Source: Paraspadella gotoi
Taxonomy: Eukaryota > Chaetognatha
Assembly: GCA_051294375.1 (NCBI GenBank)
Contig: CM119263.1
Coordinates: 21,560,494 to 21,624,493 of the forward strand
Direction of reading: 5' to 3'
DNA: 64,000 nt
The notes under the pieces were generated by a model, which searched no databases, was not told the DNA's origin, and saw only the letters and a list, made by a program, of their open reading frames with translations. Positions within the stretch are counted from its first letter, which is position 1; each line of letters opens with the position of its first letter. The translations under genes and the position numbers were made by a program. Below are positions 54,095 through 64,000 of this stretch, in pieces.

Positions 54095-54150
54095 AGGCAA
54101 GTCATTCGCCTCCCAACCCAAAGGTCAGGGGTTCTAGCCCGGTGGTCGCC
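54095..54150 (+). promoter_or_regulatory. tRNA-like Pol III promoter boxes in the TRIM LTR
   Basis: A-box-like TGGTGCCAGAGG and B-box-like GGTTCTAGCCC are separated by about 32 bases, normal for tRNA genes. The T-arm-like stem CCGGG/CCCGG around a 7-base loop is intact in the copies at 2511, 17847 (loop changed) and 19838, but the stem is altered in this copy (AGGGG). Similar words occur in the SINE head at 5830-5906, so both may derive from one tRNA. Confidence 0.5.
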
Positions 54151-54488
54151 TAGCAGTTAAGAGGGACGGGGCGCTTAACCCGCCTGTAACACGATGTTAC
54201 AGCCTGATCGTAAGCTCAGGGACTGCTTATATTGAACGGTTCTGCATTAACTCATAACAATAAATACTGTCTCTTCAGTAAATAAATTTTAAAAAAAGAA
54301 AGAAGTGGAAATAATTGAAGAAAGAGGAATTTTGCTTTGAACGTGAAATATATATTATATAGGGTACGAAAAGTGGAAATTGGAAAGTCTCAAAATTCGA
54401 GGAAAAGAGCAGAAACCAAAACAAATTATTCAGCTTCGAAATCGGAATTTATTTGTTTTTTCTCACAATCCGTCGTTATTGGATTTAT

Positions 54489-54651
<163 letters not shown>

Positions 54652-54659
54652 ATGGGCGC

Positions 54660-55130
54660 AATGGGAGCACTTTTTTTAGAAAAATTCGCGTTAAAAAATA
54701 TCGTAAACGAGATACAAAATTCAACGACCGCGCGAAAAGATATAAATTCGCGCGATTAACTCGGTGACGCCATTTTTTCCCCTTCGCGTCGCGAACAGAC
54801 GACGCCGCGTCATTGACTCGGCGCCGATCGCGGCGGCGTCATTTTGCGGTCGCGCTGGTTTAGAGGTAACGCCGGGGCGTTCTCTCGCGCGCGCTCTCGA
54901 TGACGAGCGGCATTAGAAAATTCAGAGCTTGATTGATGCCGGTCTTTTGAGCGAGTGGGCGTTGAGGACGTTGGCGCCCAGTGAGTGGGGCATGGCAGGG
55001 CGGCGCGAAAAACCAACGAATCGAATCACTTTTCGGTTTTCATTTTTTTTCTCGGATTTCATGCGAACCGTAAATCAAATTCCTTCTCCTACGCCGAAGG
55101 GTCATTCTACTGCTTTTCATTTTCCCTTAG
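54660..55130. other. CpG-rich patch, possible promoter/5' leader of the disordered-protein gene
   Basis: GC- and CpG-rich relative to surroundings (CGCGCG, GGCGCC, GCGGCGGCGTC words) and upstream of a minus-strand gene lacking its first exon. Minus-strand ATGs here give only short frames. Suggestive only. Confidence 0.25.
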
Positions 55131-55136
55131 GCGCTG

Positions 55137-55203
55137 TCTCTCTCTCTCTCTCTCTCTCTCTCCTCTCGTTTCTCCTTCTCTCTCTCTCTCTCCTCTCTCC
55201 TCT

Positions 55204-55272
<69 letters not shown>

Positions 55273-55725
55273 CTCTCTTCTCTCTCCATAATTATCTGAA
55301 TGTTGCTTTTGTGTCTTATATCTTATATCTTATCTTATATCTTATATTCGGAATTCAGGAGTTAACTTTATAATTTAGTTCCAGTAACATATTTATCTAC
55401 ATTGATTTATATTTGCTTCCTTCCGCTGAATTTTTATTGAATAAACCAAAATAAACTTAAATAAACTTTCAAAACCTATAAGTCTACTATATAGGAAACA
55501 ATAAGGATTTACCATTAACATTCCCTTACAGGCTATCCCACAATTTTTTTAACTTACTTTCTCCCAATCTTCCGTGGAATTATCCATTTGCTCTCCTCAC
55601 CTCCGAAGATCCAATCCCATTCGGGCCCTCTGCCCATTTTCTATACTCACCTTTCGCTATAACCAATTTCATAATCCTGCACTCCCGATCCTTTCAAGGC
55701 CTAAACTAGTTTACGACTATTCGTA

Positions 55726-55767
<42 letters not shown>

Positions 55768-55774
55768 TCTCTCT

Positions 55775-55873
<99 letters not shown>

Positions 55874-55977
55874 CCCACCCTTTTTCTCCAATCCCAAGTG
55901 ATTTTCGCAAAGTTTCCCTGAATTTCTTTGATCCTCGCCTTGAATAGAAATCTTGTCTTTAATTCCAAATTGGAATG

Positions 55978-56016
<39 letters not shown>

Positions 56017-56062
56017 CTCTCTCTCTCCTCTTCTCTCTTCTCTCTCTCTCTCTCTCTTTCTC
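55137..56062. repeat. Three further CT microsatellite blocks
   Basis: CT-rich arrays at 55137-55287, 55732-55869 and 55981-56062, with small CTCTTCT interruptions, separated by AT-rich unique sequence; no exon between them. Confidence 0.9.
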
Positions 56063-56859
56063 GTCAGCGCCCCACCTCCTCCGCCAAGGAGCCAGATATC
56101 ATATTTCTTTTAGATAGAGAAAAAAAAATGTATCTTTCTGCCTCCGTTAAACAATGTTCTCTCGCAATACATTTAATCTTCTTTTCAAAGTCGTGTTAAA
56201 ACCTTCGTTTTAATTTCTTATTTTCTTTGCTTCCTAATACTTTTATCTTTATGCAATTTACGTCTGCCGCATATATAATTCTTTTGTTTCCCCGGCGCGG
56301 AGTGAAATACCATCGGGGAGAGAAGGGGAGATTTTGAATTTTAAAGTGGGGAAAATAAAAACGTTGCAGTTCCGTCTTCCTCTCCCTTCCGATCTCTCTC
56401 GCTCTCTCGCTCGCTCTCTATTTCACTTTTCTGCTTCCCCCTTCTTCTTTCTCCAACGTCTTGTTTTCTTTTTTGTCGTTCCATCGCTTATTAATTTCCT
56501 TATTTCCACGAGGTTTACTCGTGGGAAAAAGGACGGAAACTTTACGATGAAAACAACAAGGTTGTTACGTCAATTAAAATTTACTTTAGGCTATATGGAA
56601 TATTTGTTTTCTTATTTTTATCAAGAAAAGTTAACCGCATAGTAAACACTGAAGGTAAAATAGTATAAAATTGATTCAACAAATGAAAGATCTACCAATA
56701 TGCATTCATCTTGCCCTTGACTTTAGACAGACGTGAAGGAGTTAGTTACCCGATAATACAAAATCAAGTTTTTCACTTATATTTTATTGATACATTCTAT
56801 CACAAAACAATCACAACCCACTCAAACTCCGTCAGAATCCGTTCGAGATTTCCATCGAA

Positions 56860-56952
56860 TTTTACCGAAGAAATCGACTCCCTTTGCGTCCTTATCGTCG
56901 TCGTCGTCGTCGTCGTCTTTCTTGTTGTCGTCGTCCTCGTCGTTGTCCTCAA
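56860..56952. repeat. CGT trinucleotide patch next to the transporter 3' end
   Basis: (GTC)n-type runs at about 56896-56950; on the minus strand they read as poly-Asp, 20 bases beyond the transporter stop codon. Confidence 0.7.
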
Positions 56953-56969
56953 CAAGGCGAAAATTTAAT

Positions 56970-59900
56970 TCAATTTGGCGCAAAATTCTTGCGGTCGGCC
57001 CACCCAATCGCCCACTGCCACTCCATCACACACCCACTCAAAACCCGCCCACGCTCACCCGGCGTGTTGACTGACGGCGTCGCCGACGTCGTCGCCGCCG
57101 CCGTCGTCGCCGTCGCCGACGCCTGCGCCATGAACTTGAGCGCCTGTTGACGCGCCCTGATTTTCCGCGGGAGTTGGAGGAGGATGATGGCGGCGGCGAA
57201 GACGACGATTCCGGAAAAGTAGTAACCGGATTCGTTGGAACCGAAGGCGACGTTCAGCGCCTCTGGTGGGAGAAAATTGAAAAGAGGGTGGGAGAAGGGA
57301 AGGGAGAAAGGAAAAACGGCGAAATGTTAAAAAAAAGGGAAGGAGAATATCAGGAAAGGAAAGTATGTTTAAAACATATAAATTCGTTTAAAAAAACGAA
57401 CAAAAAAAGAAAGAAAGATATAAAAAATATGAGAAAATGGCGGAAGTGAGAAAAAAGAAAGAAAGAAGAAAAAACCTTTCTGAGAATCGCCTAGAAAAAA
57501 AATTCAATAATAAAATGTCATATGAATATCGATTTTTCCCCCCGACTTTTTTTTTAACTTGGCGCTAGCGAGAATTTCCCTACGATTTGCATTTTATACC
57601 CAAACGAAGTTATTGTTTTAAATCTGATATTGCTCTCTCACTCTCTCTCGCTCTCTCTCGCTCTCTCTCGCTCTCTCTCGTTCTCTCTCGCTCTCTCTCG
57701 TTCTCTCTCGCTCTCTCTCGCCCTCTCTTTTCAGGAATCGAACGTCTCTCGGAATTTGAAAGAAAAACCTTGCGAATGTAATCTCATAAATCCTCGCCAA
57801 GGTCGAAGACATAAAATTTGTTTTTCGGTTCGTTCGAGCGAAAAAAGGGACGGAGCCGGCATAGCGCCGGAATTCTTTTTTTCTGTTACTTTTTTTAAAG
57901 GTAAAGCGACGCCGATACCGCGAGGGAACCGTCATTAGTTTCTCATTAATTTTCTCGCGAAATTTGTTATATTTTTTCGATTTTTATCGTCGCCCGTGAA
58001 ATAATATTTCAAACTTCAAAAAATTATAGTGTAACTACTTGAGAAACTGAGTTGCTAAATTGAAACATTGATATTTATATTAACAGTTGGGACTTTTAAA
58101 GGCGACGCTGCGTATATTTGGTAAGGTTGGGGTTCGTTTTAAATCCAGGCAATTCATTAAAATTTAACGAAAAAAATTTTATCCTTTCCTTCGAAAAATA
58201 TTTTTCCTTTCTACTAAAGAATATATTTAAGGGGACCAAGTGACCAGGGGGGGTAAAAAGCTGAAAGCATTTGACCCTTTAACTAGAGATGCGCATCGTT
58301 CGAGTTGAGGTTCTGATCAAGATTCCTTTGTATTTCACTTCTATTCAAAACTGCATAGTCAAGGCAAAAACAAATTATATCAATATGGGCAGATTTCAAA
58401 AGTGTGGCGTCTTGGGAAGCCAACGGAGGTAGAGCGCGATCGAAATTCCCATTTAATCAGGCCCAAAATTAATGTTTAAATAAACTGGTCAGGCCATTTT
58501 TTCCCTTTTCTCTAAAGACCTGCTAGATCTTTTATAAAAAAAGGAAAAATCATACTTATCAGTACAGTTTCGGATAGCTTATTGTCTTCTCTAAATGATG
58601 AAGCAATCAAGATTCATTTGGGAAAGTAGTTGAAAAATTCGATATAATCAGATCGCCTAATTTTCTTTAAGGCCAGGGATCACTCAACATAAAATTGTAG
58701 AAATCTTAATTTACTGTATCTTAATCATTTTCTCACATCTTGTAAGAGGTTTTTTATCAAAAAATAATCAAAAACTTTTAAAAATCTATCTAAAATGTTC
58801 ATAAAAATTTAAACAAAATTTTTTCTTTGGTAAAACTAGATTTTCAAGAGAAAACTAATTTTTTAAATGTAAGCTAAATTTCTACAATCAAATTTTTAAC
58901 TTAAAACTGATTTTTTATAGTAAGCTCACTTTCTTCTTTTTGTACAAATACATACTCGGAGTTGTATCACTAATAAGTCTAAAATAAACTACTCTCCACA
59001 TTTTCTAGACAGATTTTTATGCTTTTATGAGTTTTATGAGTTAAAAAACTTATCGAATTTATTTCAATTTGACTTTTTACTTTATGTAAATGTTTATATC
59101 ATAACATAGTTGCCCTATTTTTGAGGGAATCTCTGAAAAAAAAATCAAATCTGAATCAAAAAAATTAAAAACAGTAAGCCATTTTTTTAAGACATCGGCA
59201 TTGAACAAACTCCATCATCACATCCCGTGCTTGTGTATGTTGTGGTGAATCTTGCAAAAGTACTGAATACAGATTTTAACTTTCTTGACAAAGTGAAGTT
59301 AAAAACGAAGAGTTGCAGCTCAAACCGTTGGACTCTTCTTGATATAAAAAAATATATTGGGCAAGAAAGGAAAGGTGGGGGAGATTCTATGAGCGCGTTT
59401 TTGGAAAAATGGTTTTTGTTTCAAAGATATCAAGGAATTAATCCCAAAAATTGAATAAAATAATCAAATTTTCTATGAAGGAAAGCAAATTTTGAAAGTA
59501 TCTTTTTATAGAATTGGAGTTGGTAACCTAAAGGTAATTCATCTCAAATTTTATGAGAAACCGTTTGGGCTGCAACTCTTCAAATAGGTTTCTTTTATTT
59601 TATATAGTACAAAAAAATTCGAAAAAACGATGACGCCTTTGAAAAAATAGTAAAGTGAATACATTTTCGGAATCAGCAAGAGCTCTCCTTTCGAAATCCG
59701 AGCTCGGTTTTAGCCTAATTATAATTTGAATCGAGTGATCCCGGACCTTAAAAACAGTAAGAAGAAAATTTTTTTCAAGTTTTAAATTTTTTTCTAAAAA
59801 AGGGTAAGATCTAATTTTAAAAAGATTTTTAGCTTATTGATTTTAATATTAAATTTATAACAAAAAAAAATTAGGAATGAATCAAAATTTAAAGTATCAC

Positions 59901-62356
59901 TGATTTTATTTAAACTTTCTTTTCAAATGATTCTGTTAATTGGATAAAAATAAAACCCTTTGAAGTAATATAAATATAAAAAGAATAGAAAGGTTCTGTA
60001 CTTTTGCTAAATTCTTAATTGAATATTAATTAATGGTTTTTACAATTTTGTTTCTTTAAGAATAGAATTTAGGTTTGATTTTTCTGCTTTTAAGTGAATA
60101 TAAAAAAAAAATATTAGTCTTGTAAAGCCTTTGTTCAATGAGGCTTAAATCTAAAATTGTAGCTTTGTACAGTAAAAAATAAAAAGAATCTTTCAAATTG
60201 CGGTCTTGAGGTTGAGCGTATGGTGCAGGCTTAGAAATAAATAGCGCTGTCATCGCGAGGTGCAACCGACATGAAAATTAAATTATCCTCTTCACGGTTG
60301 AATGCGATCTTCGCTCCTGGGAATTTGCACGCCGAGGAAAGAGTGAGAGTCGTTGAAATGCTTTTTGAAAAGACGATGGTATCAACCGAAGTAAGTCTCC
60401 AGTCTCCCCCCCCCAAAAAAAAAAAAGGTGGGGCGAAAGAATGAATTTCCAAATTTGGGTGGAAAGGAAACGTCAAGAACTCCTAATGAAAAAATTCTTC
60501 CCTGCGGAGTTCTATCGATGAATTATTCAGGCTTACGGTTACGAGAGAGAAAGGGGGATTGGGAGAGGGAGCGAGAGAGAGAGGGAGTGGGAGAGGGAGA
60601 AAGAGAGAGAGAGGGAGAGAGAGAGTTAGTAATAGGCACTTAGTCGTTTATATTTTGTGTTTATATTTTGAGACGTGAGAGGCTTGAAAAGGGACGTCAC
60701 TCTTGCGAAAAGACGACAGCTATGAAACGTAAACTCAAGCTCAAAATACGTGACTCTTTCAGAACTTTCACATTACCGCTACTATTTTAGCCTCTTTTCA
60801 AATCTTTTAATAGTCTAAAAAAATTCTAAGAGTAAGAGAGACGAATTCCAAAGCCATGAGTGTTCAATGGCCAACGTTTGACGACACGGTGTCTTCTACT
60901 TTCTACCAACGACCGGTACATGTTGTAAATCTCGTCGATGACGACGACGACGACAATGACGATGACGTTACGAAAATAAGTGTTCGACGACAACGACGAC
61001 AACAATTACCAAGATAATGCTGTCAAACTCGAATCATTAAACCATAGCCGATGAAATTTAAATGCTAATGTTAGCCATAGCCGATGAAATTTAAATTCTA
61101 ATGTATACAGCGTTAAAATAATCTAAAATTACCATACATTATGGTATTCAAATATTTTTGAATGAAAAATATTATATTACTATAGTCTATATAGAGCAAA
61201 AATTTTTTTGTGAAAATCTTTAAAAAGTTTTGATGGATTCTGATAGAGCACAAAAAGTTAAACAAGAAATATATTTACAGTTTTTAAAAATTCTTACGTT
61301 TTCTAAGTGAAAATATAAAACAACTGATAAAATCATCGAAAGATGACATCTTTCGATGATTTTATCTGGTGATGATGATGATTTTTTACGGTTTTTCTTA
61401 TTTTTGACACACTTATCATAAAAATAATTAAAAAAGAATTATACTTTGTGCAGAGAACTTTTTATGAGCTTTCTGAATCTGGTCTTAAAATTAAAAAATT
61501 AGAAAACAATTTTTAAATATATATAAATATTTTTTTAAAAAATCTATAAATAAATATTAAAAAATTAATTACTAGGGTATAGAGCCATATAAGAATTTTT
61601 TTGTCCAGTGAAAGTATTCTTAAAAATGTATAAATATTTGTTTGTGAATGTACTCAATCTAAATTTTTGACTCACCCCATTGAGTGCGGCTACCCCTAAT
61701 TAGAGTCAAAAATGTCAAAAAATTGAGTAAAACTAGAACGAAATCTTTCTTAGTTAATTAGAGTTGAAAGATATTTTGTTACCTTGCGTCGGGTCAGTTT
61801 TTTTTTAGTCATTTGAGTTGACCTTACCTGACCTTATTGTTAGTTTTTTCTTTACTTTTTTGTTAATTACAAATATTTGTTCGTTCATTTTGTTAAAAGT
61901 TATGCGAAGATCTTTATTTTTGTCTTCACGCCCGCGGACACGAACATCCGCCACAGCAGCTGCAGCAGCTGCATTTACGGCAGGAGTTTAGGCTTGGAAA
62001 GGCGTTCTCGCAAGTATCGTCAATTTAAGTAGCATTGTGTGCCGCAATATTACCTAATATCGCGAAAGAGTTTAAATTAATTGCTTTCGGAGATTGAATC
62101 TGTATTTATATACTTTTGTAAATTATTCGAGGGAGAAAACTTAATAATTATTTTTACTTACCGGCGACAGGCGGCCCCACCAGCGCCCCCACCGACCGCG
62201 CCGTCAGCGTCCACGCCTGGGCGAAGACGCGGTCCCGCGGTGCGACGACGTCGCAAGTGACGCCGTCGGCGGTGGCGGCGACGCCGGCGAAGCAGACGCC
62301 GAAACAAAAGGCGAAGGCGACGAGCGCCGTGTAGGCGGAGGCGAGCGGGTGAAGCT
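56970..62356 (-). CDS. SLC16/monocarboxylate-transporter-like protein, 3' two exons (5' partial)
   Basis: Exons (minus) 62356-62162 and 57262-56970; intron phase 1 matches (G|AG). The first gives ELHPLASAYTALVAF, hydrophobic helices and TARSVGALVGPPVA, the characteristic end of MFS helix 11 in SLC16 proteins (family pattern: GVGALLGPP.AG). The second gives ALNVAFGSNESGYYFSG, the last helix (IVVFAAAIILL), then basic LPRKIRARQQ and an Ala/Thr-rich tail. SLC16 members carry lactate, pyruvate, thyroid hormone or other small organic anions across the plasma membrane; the substrate cannot be told from this end. C-terminus is uncertain: direct reading stops at 56970, but a donor-like GGTGAGC at about 57062 could splice on. 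Earlier exons, with helices 1-10, were not found to the right and probably lie outside the window. Confidence 0.75.
57634..57727. repeat. Decamer minisatellite (CTCTCTCTCG)n
   Basis: Nine or so units with G at every tenth base (TTCTCTCTCG variants), in the transporter intron. Confidence 0.9.
58000..61020. other. Transporter intron, no further gene seen
   Basis: AT-rich; contains a purine-rich GAGAGG tract at 60545-60625 and a GAC/GAT trinucleotide patch at 60935-60965. No exon with coding character on either strand. Confidence 0.5.
61036..61112. repeat. Tandem duplication of a 38-bp unit
   Basis: Two copies of CCATAGCCGATGAAATTTAA followed by AT(G/T)CTAATGT. Confidence 0.75.
61180..61700. 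mobile_element. Dispersed AT-rich element, copy 2 (related to 22127-22710)
   Basis: Shares the word series listed for the 22127 copy and ends GACTCACCCCATTGAGTGCGGCTACCCC. Contains a 20-bp-arm perfect palindrome at 61326-61366. Confidence 0.5.
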
Positions 62357-62759
62357 CTGAAGTGAAAAGGAGGAGACGAGGGGTCAGACCTGGAAGAGAA
62401 GAGAGAACGGGGGTGAGGGGGGTAGAAGGGAGAGTGGGTTGGGGGTTGGAAGAGGGTTTGGAGGGGGAGAGGTGGTCGGAAAGGGGGCCGGGAGAGGGAG
62501 ATAGAAGGGGTTTTTTTTTCGTTTTTATCTCCGCCCACCTTATATGTTGTTTCTTTAGTTTTTCTGTTACTATTTTGTTTATTGATTTATTTATTTTTAA
62601 ATTTGTGTTCAAAAATTTAGGGACGGATGGTGACTGAGTGGGCTTTCTTGTGAGGGGAGAAGCTTGAGTGGTGGAGGAGTAAAAGATCGGCACTATTTTC
62701 CGAAAGCAACCAAATTTTGTTCCTTAATTCTTTAACTAAATCTTATTCTACAACCTAAC

Positions 62760-62880
62760 TGATATATTTAACCCCAACCCTAGTCGCTAAGCCTAATCAC
62801 TAACCCTAATCACTAACCTTATCTCTAACCCTTACCTTTAACCTAATCTTTTAACTTTAATCTTTCACCTTATTTCGAAT
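62760..62880 (-). repeat. Degenerate CCCTAA-like interstitial tract
   Basis: Repeated TAACCCCAACCCTAGTCGC, CTAATCACTAACCCTAATC and CTAACCCTTACCTTTAACC words, third such tract in the window. Confidence 0.5.
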
Positions 62881-63260
62881 TTAATATGACAATATAAAAT
62901 TTGTGAATTTGGGAAAATATTGCCAAATAGTCCTGGGGGTGGAAGGAGAGGGGAAGCAGAGGGTGAATTGGGGGTGGCGCTGTGTGAAAGAATTCCCTGA
63001 AGAATAATATGTTGCGTGAAAATGATAAATTTCCATCATAAAGATAAAGAAAGAGGAGAGAAAAAAATGCTCCCTCCTTTTTGGCTGTAGTGAATGATGA
63101 ATATATTAATATTTTATTGAATATTAAAAAAAAATTATTTTAAGGCTTAAGTAGCCCTCGACGGCGACCATGGACGCGAAACCAGAGATTTATTTTCGTA
63201 ACCGTCGCCGACTAGCAGAGCGCGTCGCGGGAAGATATTAATAAAGGTTTATGATATGAT

Positions 63261-63261
<1 letters not shown>

Positions 63262-63318
<57 letters not shown>
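63262..63318. repeat. (AG)n microsatellite
   Basis: About 28 AG units. Confidence 0.95.
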
Positions 63319-63320
<2 letters not shown>

Positions 63321-64000
63321 AAGCCGCGTATCACCTCTGCTTCTGTCAGATCTAACGAGAGTCTCTGGCGGTAAATAGTTCAATAAAAACCCATTTTACA
63401 TGTACGTCTAAATTAAAAAAATCTATTCATGTTCGCTACAGTAACATGCACATGTTTCGCGTCCAATTTCGCTCGGGCCAACGTTATAAATTTTTTTTAA
63501 TAGTGACGGCTAAGATAAGCTACATCCGTGTGTATTCCATGCTGTGATATGCCTAAGATCGGGAGGAGGGAGATGTGCCATTGTGTTCGGAGTCTCTAGC
63601 ATCTGTCGACCTTGAGCGTATTTGTCAGTTCAACTTAACTCCGTTACATTGTATGCTTCGAGTTGTCATTGTTAAATTTTTTTTAGATTACAAAATTCAA
63701 CTATAAGAAGCTTAGTTGCGTTCAACTAACAATCGCTTCAGCCGATTTGTAAAGAAATGATTGGAAGACGACCTTCCCCAATAGTTCGCTTTTTAATGTG
63801 AATTAAAAGAATAATTGTGATGGTATTTTTTTGATAAGGAAGTTGCACTTAATCTATCATTTAAAATTTATTTACTCCTCGACTCTTATATAGCAGCGGA
63901 TCAAATAAAATTCGTATTTATAAAATACAATCGAGTGTTGAATAAAATTTAGAAAAATAGTGATGTGATATAACGTGTATGAATCGTTTAAAATCCCTAC

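Larger units (their letters stand above)
53636..54277 (+). mobile_element. Complete 642-bp TRIM (miniature LTR retrotransposon) with tRNA-like LTRs
   Basis: 5' LTR 53636-53855 (220 bp), interior 53856-54044 (189 bp), 3' LTR 54045-54277 (233 bp); the 5' LTR lacks 13 bases found in the 3' one. The 4-bp repeat GTAA flanks it (53632-53635 and 54278-54281). One base after the 5' LTR is TGGTGAGCCCGA (53857-53868), a tRNA-complement primer-binding site starting TGG. Just before the 3' LTR is AGGAGGGGGGGA, a polypurine tract. The interior has two copies of a TCAGGCGACATGCCTCAAC unit and no open frame, so it must be mobilised by another element. LTR divergence says the insertion is not recent. It lies in the intergenic/5' region of the disordered-protein gene, antisense to it. 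Confidence 0.85.
62357..64000. other. Transporter upstream intron / flank
   Basis: No upstream transporter exon recognised. Contains the CCTAA-like tract, the AG microsatellite and AT-rich sequence. Confidence 0.45.

Noticed and set aside
54200-54225. 5S rRNA resemblance in the LTR
   Set aside because: CTGATC.GAAGCTCAGGG recalls the 5S segment around its A box, but the match is short and gapped and the rest of 5S is absent.
56822-56968. Poly-Asp frame as the transporter C-terminus
   Set aside because: Best acceptor does not match the phase of the donor at 57062 and runs into a stop; direct read-through to 56970 is simpler.
62362-62637. + strand frame MKRRRRGVRPG...
   Set aside because: Covers intron and antisense of the transporter exon; no other support.

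Overview
This is nuclear DNA of a eukaryote, almost certainly an invertebrate animal. The coding blocks are GC-rich islands broken by many spliceosomal introns (gt...ag) in AT-rich non-coding DNA. The gene families (CD225, membrane gamma-glutamyltransferase, EGF-domain membrane protein, C2H2 zinc fingers with TGERPY-type linkers, SLC16-type transporter) are animal ones. I cannot name the phylum. Gene models below were assembled by hand by matching splice sites, intron phase and reading frame; no search was run.

Layout: (1) 0-2.1 kb: repeats. (2) 2.2-6.4 kb, + strand: three-exon CD225/dispanin-type small membrane protein. (3) 8.9-14.6 kb, + strand: complete 16-exon gamma-glutamyltransferase with signal-anchor and catalytic Thr. 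(4) 14.6-24.0 kb: gene-free transposon graveyard. (5) 24.1-29.2 kb, + strand: four-exon, about 999-residue secreted-type, single-pass EGF membrane protein. (6) 30.5-37.6 kb, + strand: eight-exon, very acidic repeat protein with one apparent single-base deletion. (7) 45.2-38.0 kb, - strand: 13-exon, 1289-residue AT-hook plus C2H2 zinc-finger protein, convergent with (6). (8) 52.5-48.3 kb, - strand: large disordered protein, 5' exon(s) not found. (9) 62.4-57.0 kb, - strand: last two exons of an SLC16/MCT-like transporter whose 5' part lies beyond the recognised exons. The genes do not form an obvious pathway; the arrangement is ordinary animal gene neighbourhood.

The most unusual content is in the repeats. 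A 642-bp element at 53.6-54.3 kb has two LTRs of 220/233 bp, a 189-bp interior, a primer-binding site, a polypurine tract and a 4-bp target duplication, with no coding capacity: a TRIM. Its LTR carries a tRNA-like A-box/B-box pair and a chain of five short hairpins. Solo and truncated LTRs of the family occur at 2.5, 15.2, 17.8 and 19.8 kb, two with their own 4-bp duplications. A hammerhead-ribozyme-like motif with a palindromic stem III (5.2 kb) and a degenerate inverted pair (16.0 kb) are also present, as are several long foldback elements, TIR elements, degenerate TTAGGG-like tracts and very long CT microsatellites.
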